A stretch of DNA of 64,000 bases, from the NCBI RefSeq assembly GCF_001425385.1, contig NZ_LMQO01000006.1, positions 119,344 through 183,343 of the forward strand, given 5' to 3'. Under the pieces are notes generated by a model. It had not been told where the DNA came from, ran no database searches, and saw only the letters and a list, made by a program, of their open reading frames with translations. This DNA comes from Sphingomonas sp. Leaf407. Its GTDB lineage: Bacteria > Pseudomonadota > Alphaproteobacteria > Sphingomonadales > Sphingomonadaceae. Shown here piece by piece: positions 9,180-17,339 of the stretch (the stretch's first letter is position 1; every line of letters starts with the position of its first letter). Position numbers and translations under genes: made by a program.

Positions 9180-10114
9180 TGGTCCGTTCCTGCTATCAGA
9201 CGAAGGGAATGGGCGTCGGCCACCCCGAACAGCGCGGCGCGACCGAGAAGCCGTTCGGCCCAGGCGGCATGGGTAGCGGGTTCGCACATCACCCCGTCGC
9301 ACGCGAACACCGCCGGGGCGTCGTCGGCGAGGATCAGCCGCGCCTCGGCGACCTGTCGTTCGCACGGGGCCAGCGCGGCGTGGATCACCGCCACCTGATC
9401 GGGGTGGATCGCGGTCTTGGTGAACAGGCCGTGTTCGATGTCGCGGGCGATCTCGGCACGCAGCAGGTCGGCATCACCGAACTGTTCGAGCACCGGCGCG
9501 CTCATCGCGAAGCCCCATGGCACGAAGCTCGTGACCAGCATCGCGATGACCCCGCCCAATGGCCCGTCATAGGCGGTGCGGCCGGGCGTGCGCCGCAGCC
9601 CCATCGCGCGCAGCAGGTCGTTGCCGCCGATGCGCAGCGCGAGGATACGGTCCTGCACCGCCAGCAACTGGTCGCGCAACCGGCGGATTTCCTGCGGGTC
9701 GAGCGACTCGCGCGTCTCCAGCGTCGGCATCAGCCGGTGGCGATCGTGGAGCGGCAGCGCCAGATAGGCCGGCATCGATTCGGCATGCGCCTTGGGCACG
9801 ACGAAGCCGGTCAGCCGCTCGACGCCGGGCATGCACAGGATATGCCCCAGCATCGCCGCGTCGCGCGGGCGCACGAACAGCAGCGGTTCGGCCGGGCCAC
9901 CCTCGCGGTTGCCGAGCGTGCGCAGGAATGCGGCGAGCCGCGACATCGCCAGCGGCAGGTCACTCTCGCGCACCGCATCCTCAAGGCAGATCACCGCCGA
10001 GCGCAGGCCGGCCACCCGGCGGTTGCCGAGCAACACCTCGACCAGATCGGCACGGGTCGCGGGCAGGTACAGCGTCGCGCCGAGTTCGAGCGCGGTGACG
10101 GGTCCATGGTTCAT
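9176..10114 (-). CDS. Ter-associated C-C bond lyase (HpcH/HpaI-citrate lyase beta TIM barrel)
   Basis: 312 residues, TIM-barrel lyase of the HpcH/HpaI/citrate-lyase-beta superfamily, the subtype found in ter operons (Pfam C-C_Bond_Lyase). Family residues are visible: VICLEDAV with Glu45/Asp46 (metal/substrate), LLFVRPRD with Arg82, FVVPKAH with Lys108, and a later ILALRIGGNDLL strand. It should cleave or form a C-C bond on an acyl or keto-acid precursor. It is flanked by 4-base ATGA overlaps on both sides (PRTase-PELOTA upstream, AIM24 downstream). Family assignment is strong, substrate unknown. Confidence 0.88.
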   Translation of the reverse strand: MNHGPVTALELGATLYLPATRADLVEVLLGNRRVAGLRSAVICLEDAVRESDLPLAMSRLAAFLRTLGNREGGPAEPLLFVRPRDAAMLGHILCMPGVERLTGFVVPKAHAESMPAYLALPLHDRHRLMPTLETRESLDPQEIRRLRDQLLAVQDRILALRIGGNDLLRAMGLRRTPGRTAYDGPLGGVIAMLVTSFVPWGFAMSAPVLEQFGDADLLRAEIARDIEHGLFTKTAIHPDQVAVIHAALAPCERQVAEARLILADDAPAVFACDGVMCEPATHAAWAERLLGRAALFGVADAHSLRLIAGTDQ

Positions 10115-11217
10115 TGATCGTCCCCCAGCGAACGGATGATCGCGACCGCGCGATAACGGGAAGCGGCATCCAGCGGTTCGACCGGAATGCCGTGTTCGGT
10201 GGCGAGGTGGAGCAGATGCGCGACATCGGGATCGGCCGCATCGCGCACCAGCAGTCGTTCGGGCATCCGCCGCAACAGCGCACGCGTCGCCTCGGCGATG
10301 CCGGGTTTGATGCGGTTGCGGTCCTGCGTGCCGGCGCGCACCAGCAGGTCGGCCAGCATCGCCTCGCAGGCGTCGACGAGCGCCGGGCGGCGGGCGGCAT
10401 GGCCATCGATCGGTTGCGGCAGCGCGGCGATGGCCAGCGGCGCCAGCGTATCGACGAACGCCTGCGACCGGTCGGCGGCGGCGAACTGCGGATAGGTGAC
10501 GCAGGCGTGGAAATCGCCCGGGCCGACCACCGCGTCGTTCAGGATCGATCGGCTGACCAGCCCGGAAACGATGCCGTTGAGCAGGCCCGAGGCGATCAGA
10601 TAATCATCATCGGTCGCGGCAATATCCGCCTGCCCCGCCGGATCGGCGATCACCGCCAGCGTCGGCGCGAACCCCATCGGCCGGTCGGCCAGAGTCGCGC
10701 GCAATTCGCCGCCGATCGCGCCCTTGCCAGTCCAGCCGTCGATGAACACCGCTTGGGTCGGATCGTGCCGCGCGGCGATATGCGCCAGCGCAACCCGGTC
10801 GATCCCGCGATCGCGGATGATGCTGACCGAATAATGCACCGCCGGGTGGCCGTGCGCGCGCAGCGTCCGCGCGAGCAGCACCCCGATCGGCGTACCGGCG
10901 CGGGCGAGCGATACCAGCACCACCTCACGTCCGTCCGCCCGCCGCGCCAGATGCGCGGCGAGGTTCGCGACATCCTGCGCCAGCCGCGCGCCGTTGCGCG
11001 CGAGCGCCGCGTCGTACAGCGCGAGATAGTCGGGACCGGGCACCCGTTCGGGGGCGATCATCTCCGAATAATGGCGCTTGCCCGACTGGATCGCCGCTTC
11101 CTTGTCCGCCACCGCCGTGGGCGCCAGCGCCACCGGTTTCATGAGGAAGGTGACATCGGCGGGATCATAGCTGCCCGAAAACGGCGCGGGATCGGCCCGG
11201 ACCGCCTCAGCCGGCAT
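10111..11217 (-). CDS. Ter-associated phosphoribosyltransferase fused to PELOTA RNA-binding domain (StiP-like)
   Basis: 368 residues. The N-terminal three quarters is the PRTase_1 domain of the 'cysteine protease StiP' family. It has LVSLARAGTPIGVLLAR (about 101-117) and VFIDGWTGKGAI (157-168), the modified PRPP-loop region, then SILNDAVVGPGDFHACV. The last ~80 residues (about 290-368; RMPERLLVRDAADPDVAHLL, YRAVAIIRSLG) form a PELOTA-type domain, related to L7Ae/eRF1 RNA-binding folds. ATG 11217 is inside the HAD gene's 3' end (11-bp overlap). The protease label in databases is historical; known ter-locus analyses favour a transferase in a nucleoside-like pathway. Confidence 0.87.
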   Translation of the reverse strand: MPAEAVRADPAPFSGSYDPADVTFLMKPVALAPTAVADKEAAIQSGKRHYSEMIAPERVPGPDYLALYDAALARNGARLAQDVANLAAHLARRADGREVVLVSLARAGTPIGVLLARTLRAHGHPAVHYSVSIIRDRGIDRVALAHIAARHDPTQAVFIDGWTGKGAIGGELRATLADRPMGFAPTLAVIADPAGQADIAATDDDYLIASGLLNGIVSGLVSRSILNDAVVGPGDFHACVTYPQFAAADRSQAFVDTLAPLAIAALPQPIDGHAARRPALVDACEAMLADLLVRAGTQDRNRIKPGIAEATRALLRRMPERLLVRDAADPDVAHLLHLATEHGIPVEPLDAASRYRAVAIIRSLGDDQ

Positions 11218-11956
11218 CGAACATGCCCCCGGCAAGCTGCGAGCGCGGCGGCAGCATCGCGAAGTCGCACAGCCCCATGAACGGCGCATCGGTCAGGCTG
11301 TCGCCGATGCCGATCACCGGTGCGTCGGGAAAGCGCGCGCGCAATCCCGGCAGGATGCGCGCCACCGCATGCGCCTTGCCCAGATAGGGCGGCATCAGCG
11401 CGACGTTGTTGCCGTTGCGATGGTCGGTCCAGCCCGGCGGCAGCGCGGGCACCGCCGCATCGACGACGCCGAACAGCGCGTCGGCATCGGCATCGGCATG
11501 TTTGGCGAGCGCATAGAGCGCGAGATCGCCCTCCATCAGCACCCGCGCGTTGATCGGCACGTCGCGCAACGCCGCCTCGGCAGCGATGGCCGCCACCAGT
11601 TCGTCGAGCGTGGCGCGGTGTTCGGCGGCGCGCCCGGCGACGATCGCCGCCCATTCGGCATCGATCTCGCTCTCGTCGTTCAGGATCACCCCGCCATGCG
11701 CGCACACCGCCGCCTTGAACGGGATATGCGCGCGGCGCAGCGCGTCGAGGCTGCGCGCCGTCACCGGCACCAGATGCGTCGTCTCCGCCAGCCAGTCGAG
11801 GAAGCGCATCTGCACCGGCGTCGCATAGCTGAGCGGCGATCCGTCCTTGGCGAAGCCCAGCGGGGTCAGCCGTTCGGGCGGCACGTCGGCCGGGCATTTA
11901 CGCAGCGTCTGGAACAGCGTGTCGTCGAGATCGACGAGTGCGATCGCGCGGATCAT
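11207..11956 (-). CDS. HAD-superfamily phosphatase of the ter operon
   Basis: 249 residues. HAD motif I is VDLDDTLF with nucleophile Asp9 and acid/base Asp11; motif II is the threonine in LVPVTAR; motif IV is GDSLTDAP (218-223). A cap of about 100 residues lies between motifs II and III, as in Cof/sucrose-phosphatase-like C2 members. It likely removes a phosphate from a sugar- or nucleoside-phosphate intermediate made by the neighbouring phosphoribosyltransferases. The start at 11956 forms an ATGA overlap with the PRTase-TRSP gene. Confidence 0.9.
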   Translation of the reverse strand: MIRAIALVDLDDTLFQTLRKCPADVPPERLTPLGFAKDGSPLSYATPVQMRFLDWLAETTHLVPVTARSLDALRRAHIPFKAAVCAHGGVILNDESEIDAEWAAIVAGRAAEHRATLDELVAAIAAEAALRDVPINARVLMEGDLALYALAKHADADADALFGVVDAAVPALPPGWTDHRNGNNVALMPPYLGKAHAVARILPGLRARFPDAPVIGIGDSLTDAPFMGLCDFAMLPPRSQLAGGMFDAG

Positions 11957-13056
11957 GCCGCCCATCCGATCAGCGTGGCGTTCAACGCCGCGACCAGCGC
12001 GGGGTCGATCGTCGCCGCCCCCGTCTCGTGCGCGATCCAGTTGGTCCGCCCATCGGCGGTATCGGCGTTGTAGAGATAATTGGGCACGCCGGTTCCATAA
12101 TTGTCGGTGAAACAAAGTTTGCTGGCCATCGCCCAGCCGATCCGCGCCGGGCTGCGGCTGGTCGCCTGCACGACCACGTCATGGCCCGCTTCGGCAAGCG
12201 TTTCCGCCAGACGGAACGGGGGATAGGTGAATTCGCCGGTGCCGATGATCCTGAGCGGGCCGGTGACGGGCGGCAACGGACCGATCGGCGGCGGCGCGGC
12301 GGCGCTGGTGATGCCGGTGCGCCCCATGTTGCGATGCGTCGCCAGGGTGCCGAGCGACGCCGCCGCCATGTCGAACGCGGCATCGGCCGGGGCGATGTCG
12401 CCCTGCGTCCATTCCAGCCGGCCGTGGAGCAGCGCGGCGATTGCCGTCGGGCGCGGCATCCGCGCCTGCCAGTCGCGCCCGACCGACCAGTCGGTCAGCG
12501 TCGCGACGACGATCCGCTCGACGCCCGGCCATGCCGTCACCAGCGCCTGCGCCAGATTGGTGAGGGTGGTGCCGGTCGACACCTCGTCGTCGACGATCAC
12601 CAGGCTGTGCGGGGCCGGCAGGTCGGGGCGATAGATCAGATGCGCCGAGGCGTGGCTGTGCGGTTCCTCGAACCGGCACAGCAACGGATGGTCGATCCGC
12701 TGGCGGGTCGAATGGATGAAGTGGATGTCGTCGCGCCCCAGCGCCGCGCGCAGTTCGCCATGGACCGTTTGCCCCAAGCACACGGCGGTTTCGGCGAGGC
12801 CGACGACCATCACCGGTCCGGGCAGATCGGCGGGGATGCGGGCCACCAGATCGCGGACGCTGGCGCGCATCACCTGCGGGCTGGCGGGCAGATGCCGGCC
12901 GAGCACGCGCGACACGATCAGGAAGCCGCGTTTGGGGTTCTCGCGCGCGGCGAAGGCGCACAGGTCGTCCAAGGGCCATGCCGCCTCCTCGACCGCGATG
13001 TCGAGCCGGCCGGTCGGCAAGGCCACGCTGCGATGCGGGTTCGGGGTCGTCAGCAC
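11953..13056 (-). CDS. Ter-associated phosphoribosyltransferase with TRSP domain
   Basis: 367 residues from a GTG start (13056), which overlaps the preceding stop by 7 bases; no ATG is available. Residues ~40-235 are the PRTase_2 domain, with FLIVSRVLGRHLPASP near its start and the PRPP-binding loop VIVDDEVSTGTT (153-164), which keeps the acidic pair. The C-terminal ~90 residues (IIGTGEFTYPPF, QATSRSPARIG, NYGTGVPNYLYN) match the TRSP domain that follows this enzyme in ter loci. It may transfer a ribosyl-5-phosphate to a base-like acceptor. One of two different PRTases in the chain. Confidence 0.87.
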   Translation of the reverse strand: MLTTPNPHRSVALPTGRLDIAVEEAAWPLDDLCAFAARENPKRGFLIVSRVLGRHLPASPQVMRASVRDLVARIPADLPGPVMVVGLAETAVCLGQTVHGELRAALGRDDIHFIHSTRQRIDHPLLCRFEEPHSHASAHLIYRPDLPAPHSLVIVDDEVSTGTTLTNLAQALVTAWPGVERIVVATLTDWSVGRDWQARMPRPTAIAALLHGRLEWTQGDIAPADAAFDMAAASLGTLATHRNMGRTGITSAAAPPPIGPLPPVTGPLRIIGTGEFTYPPFRLAETLAEAGHDVVVQATSRSPARIGWAMASKLCFTDNYGTGVPNYLYNADTADGRTNWIAHETGAATIDPALVAALNATLIGWAA

Positions 13057-14189
13057 TGGCAGGCGATCCGTGCGATCGCGCTGCGGGTACGGGCCACCAC
13101 CGCCGTCCGGCCGATCGGGGTCGCGTCGTGCGCCATCTGGGGTTCCAGTCCGTGAGAATCGAGAAAACTGAGGATCATCGCGCCCTTGATGCCGAAGTTG
13201 ATGTTTTCCGCGCTGGCCCCCGACCGGCGGATCCGGTCGAGGTTGAGCGAAGAGCTGACGAGGCCGATCAAATGGCCCGCCATGTCGAGAATCGGACCGC
13301 CACTGTTGCCGCTGGCGATCGGCGCGGTGAACTGAAACACGCTGCTGTCGTTGCCGATCCCGCACAGCGCGGCGATATTTCCGGCGCTCGCCTGCGGCCC
13401 GGTGCCGAGCAGCCCCTGCAACGGAAAGCCGAGCGCCACGACATCCTCGCCCAGATGCAGTCCCACCTGCGAGCGGAACTGCGCGATCTGCATGAGCGGC
13501 GTGTCGACGCGGAGCAGCGCGAGGTCGTTGCGCGGGTCGGCGAACACCATCTCCGCCGCCAGCGTCCGCCCGCCGACATGGACGCTGATCGTGCGAACGT
13601 CCTCGACGACATGCGCGTTGGTCAGGATGTGATGCGCCTCGATCGCGATGCCGCTGCCACTCGACTGGCCGGGGCGGTCGCCGCGATCGGGCGTGTCGTC
13701 CTGCAACCGGGGGTTGAGCCGGTCGCACCATGCCCGGTCGAGGCCATAGGCGGCAGCGATGGCGGAAAGGCCGACCGCGAACCCCTGTCCGTTGGCGGCG
13801 ATCCGCCAGCCGCCCTGATGGCGGTACAGCTCGATCAGGATCACCGCCGCCGCAGCCTGCCTGCCCGGGTCGACCGCGAAGCGCAGCGTGTCGCTCGCGA
13901 TGGTCAGCCGGGCGTCGATCGGGCGATTGGCGGGATCGAACGCGATCAGCAACAGCCGGTCGACCCCGGCCGGCAGCGCGGCGGGATCGATCCGCAGCCG
14001 CGTCGCCTCCTCGAAGCCGACGCCGCTGCGCAGTTCGCGGGTGATCGAATCGATCGGTGCGAAATCGGCCGCCACCCGCCGGTCCGCGCCCAGCGCCACC
14101 AAAGCCAGCGGCGGCGGCGCACCGCCGGCCAGCACGAACGTGGTCGCGCCGGCCGCCGGTGCCCGTTCGCCCGCGATCAGATCACGCAT
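13050..14189 (-). CDS. TerD-like domain fused to trypsin-like (S1C/DegP-type) serine protease
   Basis: 379 residues in two parts. Residues ~1-155 look like a divergent TerD-type beta sandwich (LLLIAFDPANRPID, AVDPGRQAAAAVILIELYRH, GGWRIAANGQGF, ending in the familiar GL..IA..YG pattern). Residues ~175-340 are a trypsin-fold protease with all three catalytic residues visible: His193 in ILTNAHVVED, Asp222 in DPRNDLALLRV, Ser296 in SGNSGGPIL. No signal peptide and no PDZ domain are seen, so it is probably cytoplasmic. ATG 14189 is preceded by AAGGA and lies 19 bases after the terD stop. The protease could process or be governed by TerD complexes; that is inference. Confidence 0.88.
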   Translation of the reverse strand: MRDLIAGERAPAAGATTFVLAGGAPPPLALVALGADRRVAADFAPIDSITRELRSGVGFEEATRLRIDPAALPAGVDRLLLIAFDPANRPIDARLTIASDTLRFAVDPGRQAAAAVILIELYRHQGGWRIAANGQGFAVGLSAIAAAYGLDRAWCDRLNPRLQDDTPDRGDRPGQSSGSGIAIEAHHILTNAHVVEDVRTISVHVGGRTLAAEMVFADPRNDLALLRVDTPLMQIAQFRSQVGLHLGEDVVALGFPLQGLLGTGPQASAGNIAALCGIGNDSSVFQFTAPIASGNSGGPILDMAGHLIGLVSSSLNLDRIRRSGASAENINFGIKGAMILSFLDSHGLEPQMAHDATPIGRTAVVARTRSAIARIACQC

Positions 14190-14208
14190 CGCGGGCAGGT
14201 CCTTGCGG

Positions 14209-14784
14209 TCAGACGTTGACGCCGAACGACCGCGCCAGCGGCCCGAGGCCCCCGACGAAGCCCTGACCGATCGCCTTGAACTTCCATTCGCCATTGTGAC
14301 GATAGAGTTCGCCGAAGATCATCGCCGTTTCGGTCGAGGCGTCTTCCGACAGGTCGTAGCGCGCGAGTTCGGTGCCGCCATCGGCGTTCAGCACGCGGAT
14401 GAAGGCGTTCGACACCATGCCGAAATTCTGGCGACGGCCCTCCGCCTCGTGGATCGTGACCGCGAAGTTCAGCTTCGTGATCTCGGCCGGCACCTGATCG
14501 AGCGACACCGCGACCACCTCGTCGTCGCCGCTGCCCTCACCGGTGGTGTTGTCGCCCTGATGGACGACCGAGCCGCCGGCGCCTTCCTTGTTGTTGTAGA
14601 ACACGAAATCGGCGTCGGAGCGGACCTTGCCGGCCTCGTCGGTCAGGAACACGCTGGCGTCGAGATCGAACGCGCTGCCGTCGGTGACGCGCGTGTCCCA
14701 GCCCAGCCCGACGCGAACCGCCTTCAGCCCCGGTGCTTCCTTGCTCAGGCTGACGTTGCCGCCCTTGGAGAGAGATACTGCCAT
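14209..14784 (-). CDS. terD: TerD-family calcium-binding stress protein
   Basis: 191 residues, the standard single-domain TerD/TerE length. It starts [16 protein letters not shown] and has [16 protein letters not shown], the Ca2+-ligand region [29 protein letters not shown] and the closing [19 protein letters not shown]. TerD proteins bind two calcium ions and act in tellurite, phage and oxidative stress responses in the cytoplasm. Very similar to the next gene upstream (14814), suggesting a tandem duplication. Whether it is orthologous to TerD or TerE cannot be told by eye. Confidence 0.95.
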   Translation of the reverse strand: MAVSLSKGGNVSLSKEAPGLKAVRVGLGWDTRVTDGSAFDLDASVFLTDEAGKVRSDADFVFYNNKEGAGGSVVHQGDNTTGEGSGDDEVVAVSLDQVPAEITKLNFAVTIHEAEGRRQNFGMVSNAFIRVLNADGGTELARYDLSEDASTETAMIFGELYRHNGEWKFKAIGQGFVGGLGPLARSFGVNV

Positions 14785-14813
14785 GATGTTGTCCTTACGT
14801 TGAACGCCCGGGG

Positions 14814-15392
14814 TCAGCCGATGTTGACGCCATAGTTGCGCGCCATCGGGCCGAGCCCGCCTTTATACCCTTGCCCCACCGCGCGGAATTTCCACTCGGC
14901 GTTGTGGCGATAGACTTCGCCGAAGATCATCGCGGTTTCGGTCGAGGCATCCTCGGCGAGATCATAACGCGAAATCTCGCGGCCGGTCGCATCGTTGACG
15001 ATACGGATGAAGGCGTTGGACACCATGCCGAAGCTCTGCCGCCGGCCCTCGCCCTCGTGGATCGTCACCGCGACCGCGATCTTCTGCACATCGGCGGGCA
15101 GGCGGGAGAGGTCGACGGTCAGCGCCTCGTCGTCGCCGTCACCCTCGCCGGTGCGGTTGTCGCCGGTATGCTCGACCGATCCGTCGGCCGAACGCAGATT
15201 GTTGTAGAAGATGAAATCGCCGTCGCTGCGCACCCGGTCGCCCGCGCCCAGCAGGAACGCGCTGGCGTCGAGGTCGAAATCGGCCCCGTCCGTGACGCGC
15301 GTGTCCCAGCCGAGCCCGATCAGGATACGGGTAAGGCCGGGTTCTTCTTTCGACAGGCTGACATTGCCGCCTTTGGACAGGCTAACCGACAT
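14814..15392 (-). CDS. terE: TerD/TerE-family calcium-binding stress protein (tandem paralogue)
   Basis: 192 residues, same architecture as its neighbour at 14209: [34 protein letters not shown], calcium loop [13 protein letters not shown] and terminal [19 protein letters not shown]. Acidic calcium-ligand positions are all kept. Separated from terD by 29 bases and from the TerA-like gene by 18 bases, so one transcript is likely. The gene symbol is a best guess within the TerD/TerE pair. Confidence 0.93.
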   Translation of the reverse strand: MSVSLSKGGNVSLSKEEPGLTRILIGLGWDTRVTDGADFDLDASAFLLGAGDRVRSDGDFIFYNNLRSADGSVEHTGDNRTGEGDGDDEALTVDLSRLPADVQKIAVAVTIHEGEGRRQSFGMVSNAFIRIVNDATGREISRYDLAEDASTETAMIFGEVYRHNAEWKFRAVGQGYKGGLGPMARNYGVNIG

Positions 15393-15410
15393 GGTCTTCT
15401 CCCAATTGGA

Positions 15411-16616
15411 TCATTTGCGCCCCGCGACCCAGCGCAGGCCCCAGCCGAGCTGCTCGTCGAGCACCTGCTGGTCGCGGACGTAATCGACGATCCGCGTCAC
15501 CTTCATCTGGCCGCCGATATTCTCGATCAGCACGATGCCGCACAGGCGGCGGTCGTTGCGCCCCTCGGTCATGCGGACCTCGATCGGCGGCTGGTCGGGC
15601 ATGGTGACGAGCACGACACCATCGGTCGCCTGCCAGTTGGGCACGCCTTCGTAGATATTGGCGAAGATCGCGATGCGACGGATCGCGCTCCACTGGCCGC
15701 CGTTCACGCGGATCGTCTCGCCCTGCGACACGTCGCCGGTGCGGTCGTCGCCCGACAGCGCGATGAACGGCAGGCTGTTGTACGACCCGAAGCTGTTGCC
15801 GAGCGCCTGCACCACGCCCTTGCGCCCGTCGCTCAGCTCGTAGAGGCAGCCCAGATCGAGATCGATCGCGCTGCCGCCGCCGAAGAACCCCTTCTTGCCG
15901 CGCGACCAGTTGAGGTTGATCGTCACCTCGCCGAAGCTGCTCCCGCGCTTTTGCAGGCTGACGGTCTGCCCCTGTTTCTCCAGCGTCACTTTCGACAGGC
16001 TGATCGAAGGCGGCGGCGGCGGAGCAGGTGGCGGCGGTGGCGGAGCAGCGGGCGGCGGAGCAGCGGGCGGCGGCGGCGGAGCAGCGGGTTCGTCGGCGAC
16101 GTCGATGCCGAACGAGCGCGCGAGCGGCCCCAGGCCACCGTTGAACCCCTGCCCGATCGCGCGGAACTTCCACTGGCCGCCCCGGCGGTAGAGTTCGGCC
16201 AGCATCATCGCCGCCTCGGTCGCGCCTGCCAGTGACGGGCGGAACGACAGCGTATCCCCGCTCTGCCCCGCCAGCGTGACGCCCACGCCCTGCAACATCG
16301 CCAGCGTCTGCCGCCGCGCGGTCGCCTCGTCGATCGTCACGCAGAACACAATCCGCTCGACCTCGCCCGACAGCCGCGCCGGATCGATCGTGAAACGCCC
16401 GCCCGCCCCGGTCCTTGTCGCGAAGCGGATCGCGCCGCCGTCGCCCTCGCTTTGATTGTAAAAGATCATGTCGGCGTCGCCGCGCACCCGCCCGTTCCCG
16501 AGCAGCAGATAGGCCGAGCCGTCGGCCTCGACGCCCGCCGGCGCGGTCCAGCCGAGATCGACGGTCAGCGTGCCGGGCGGCACGGCGGCGTTGCCGCCTT
16601 GTTGCAGTTCGGTCAT
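15411..16616 (-). CDS. terA: TerA-like protein with two TerD-fold domains and a proline-rich linker
   Basis: 401 residues. The first TerD domain (about 5-180; GTLTVDLGWTAP, ADMIFYNQSEGDGG, IDPARLSG, QWKFRAIGQGFNGGLGPLA) is joined by a low-complexity Pro/Ala linker (about 185-212) to a second domain (about 213-400). The second starts SISLSKVTLEKQGQTVSLQK and contains SAIDLDLGCLYEL, ALSGDDRTGD, IAIFANIYEG and IENIGGQMKVTRIVDY, the signature of TerA. The acidic calcium loop is weaker in domain 1 (EGDGGAI) than in canonical TerD. Lies between the terX/Z-like gene and terE in the same direction. Confidence 0.9.
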   Translation of the reverse strand: MTELQQGGNAAVPPGTLTVDLGWTAPAGVEADGSAYLLLGNGRVRGDADMIFYNQSEGDGGAIRFATRTGAGGRFTIDPARLSGEVERIVFCVTIDEATARRQTLAMLQGVGVTLAGQSGDTLSFRPSLAGATEAAMMLAELYRRGGQWKFRAIGQGFNGGLGPLARSFGIDVADEPAAPPPPPAAPPPAAPPPPPPAPPPPPSISLSKVTLEKQGQTVSLQKRGSSFGEVTINLNWSRGKKGFFGGGSAIDLDLGCLYELSDGRKGVVQALGNSFGSYNSLPFIALSGDDRTGDVSQGETIRVNGGQWSAIRRIAIFANIYEGVPNWQATDGVVLVTMPDQPPIEVRMTEGRNDRRLCGIVLIENIGGQMKVTRIVDYVRDQQVLDEQLGWGLRWVAGRK

Positions 16617-16644
16617 GCCGGGTCCTGTATCAACGCGGTCGGGA

Positions 16645-17229
16645 TCACAGCGCGCCGGTGATCGCGCCCATCATCTCCTGGAACGTCCGGCCCGAGGTCC
16701 GCTCGCCCAGCGCCTTCATCTCCCAGCCGTCGCCGCTGCGCACCAGCTTGGCCATGACCTGTCCGGTATGCGACCCCGACCCGCTGAGATCATAGCGCGC
16801 CAGTTCCTGCCCGTTGGTCGCATCGACCAGCCGGCAATAGGCGTTCTCGATCCGGTCGAAGCTGTCGCCGGTGAAGCTGTTGACGGTGAAGATCAGCGTC
16901 CGCACGCCCGGGGGCAGGCGCGTCAGATCGACCGCAATCGTCTCGTCATCGCCGTCGCCGGCACCGGTGCGGTTGTCGCCGCTATGGACGATGCTGCCGT
17001 CGTCGCTGGTCAGCTTGCGGAACCACACCACGTCGAGCTGCCGGCCCGACGCATCGAAGGCGAGGCACGAGGCGTCGAGATCGACATCGCCGCCCCCGCC
17101 GCCGCCGAACAGCCCGAGCAGCCCCTTGGCCTTGCGCACGTCCCAGCCGAGGCCCATCGCAACGCGGGTCAGCGTGCCGCCACCCGATTTCTCGAGACGG
17201 ACGCTCTGACCCTTCTGCAGACTGACCAT
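16645..17229 (-). CDS. TerZ/TerX-type TerD-family protein
   Basis: 194 residues from ATG 17229, chosen because GAGAGGAAG lies just upstream and because family members begin VSLQKGQSVRL. It has GLGWDVRKAKG, a poly-glycine insert (about 47-55) before DVDLDASCLAFD, VVWFRKLTSDDGSIVHSGDN, the acidic loop GAGDGDDE and TLIFTVNSFTGDSFDRIENAYCRL. The WFRKL variant and the glycine insert fit the TerZ/TerX branch. It is 110 bases downstream of the ATP-grasp stop, long enough to hold an internal promoter, although none is clear. Confidence 0.9.
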   Translation of the reverse strand: MVSLQKGQSVRLEKSGGGTLTRVAMGLGWDVRKAKGLLGLFGGGGGGDVDLDASCLAFDASGRQLDVVWFRKLTSDDGSIVHSGDNRTGAGDGDDETIAVDLTRLPPGVRTLIFTVNSFTGDSFDRIENAYCRLVDATNGQELARYDLSGSGSHTGQVMAKLVRSGDGWEMKALGERTSGRTFQEMMGAITGAL

Positions 17230-17339
17230 CGGCTTCTTCCTCTCGTTGCGTCGCGTCACGGCGACCCTTGTGGGCGGCGATTATGACCGGCGCGCGACAG
17301 GCCGCAACCCCCGAAAGCGGCCGGAACGACAGGTAAATT

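Noticed and set aside
9176..10114. Citrate lyase beta subunit (citE) name for the lyase gene
   Set aside because: No alpha or gamma subunits nearby; the operon context and sequence subtype fit the ter-associated lyase instead.
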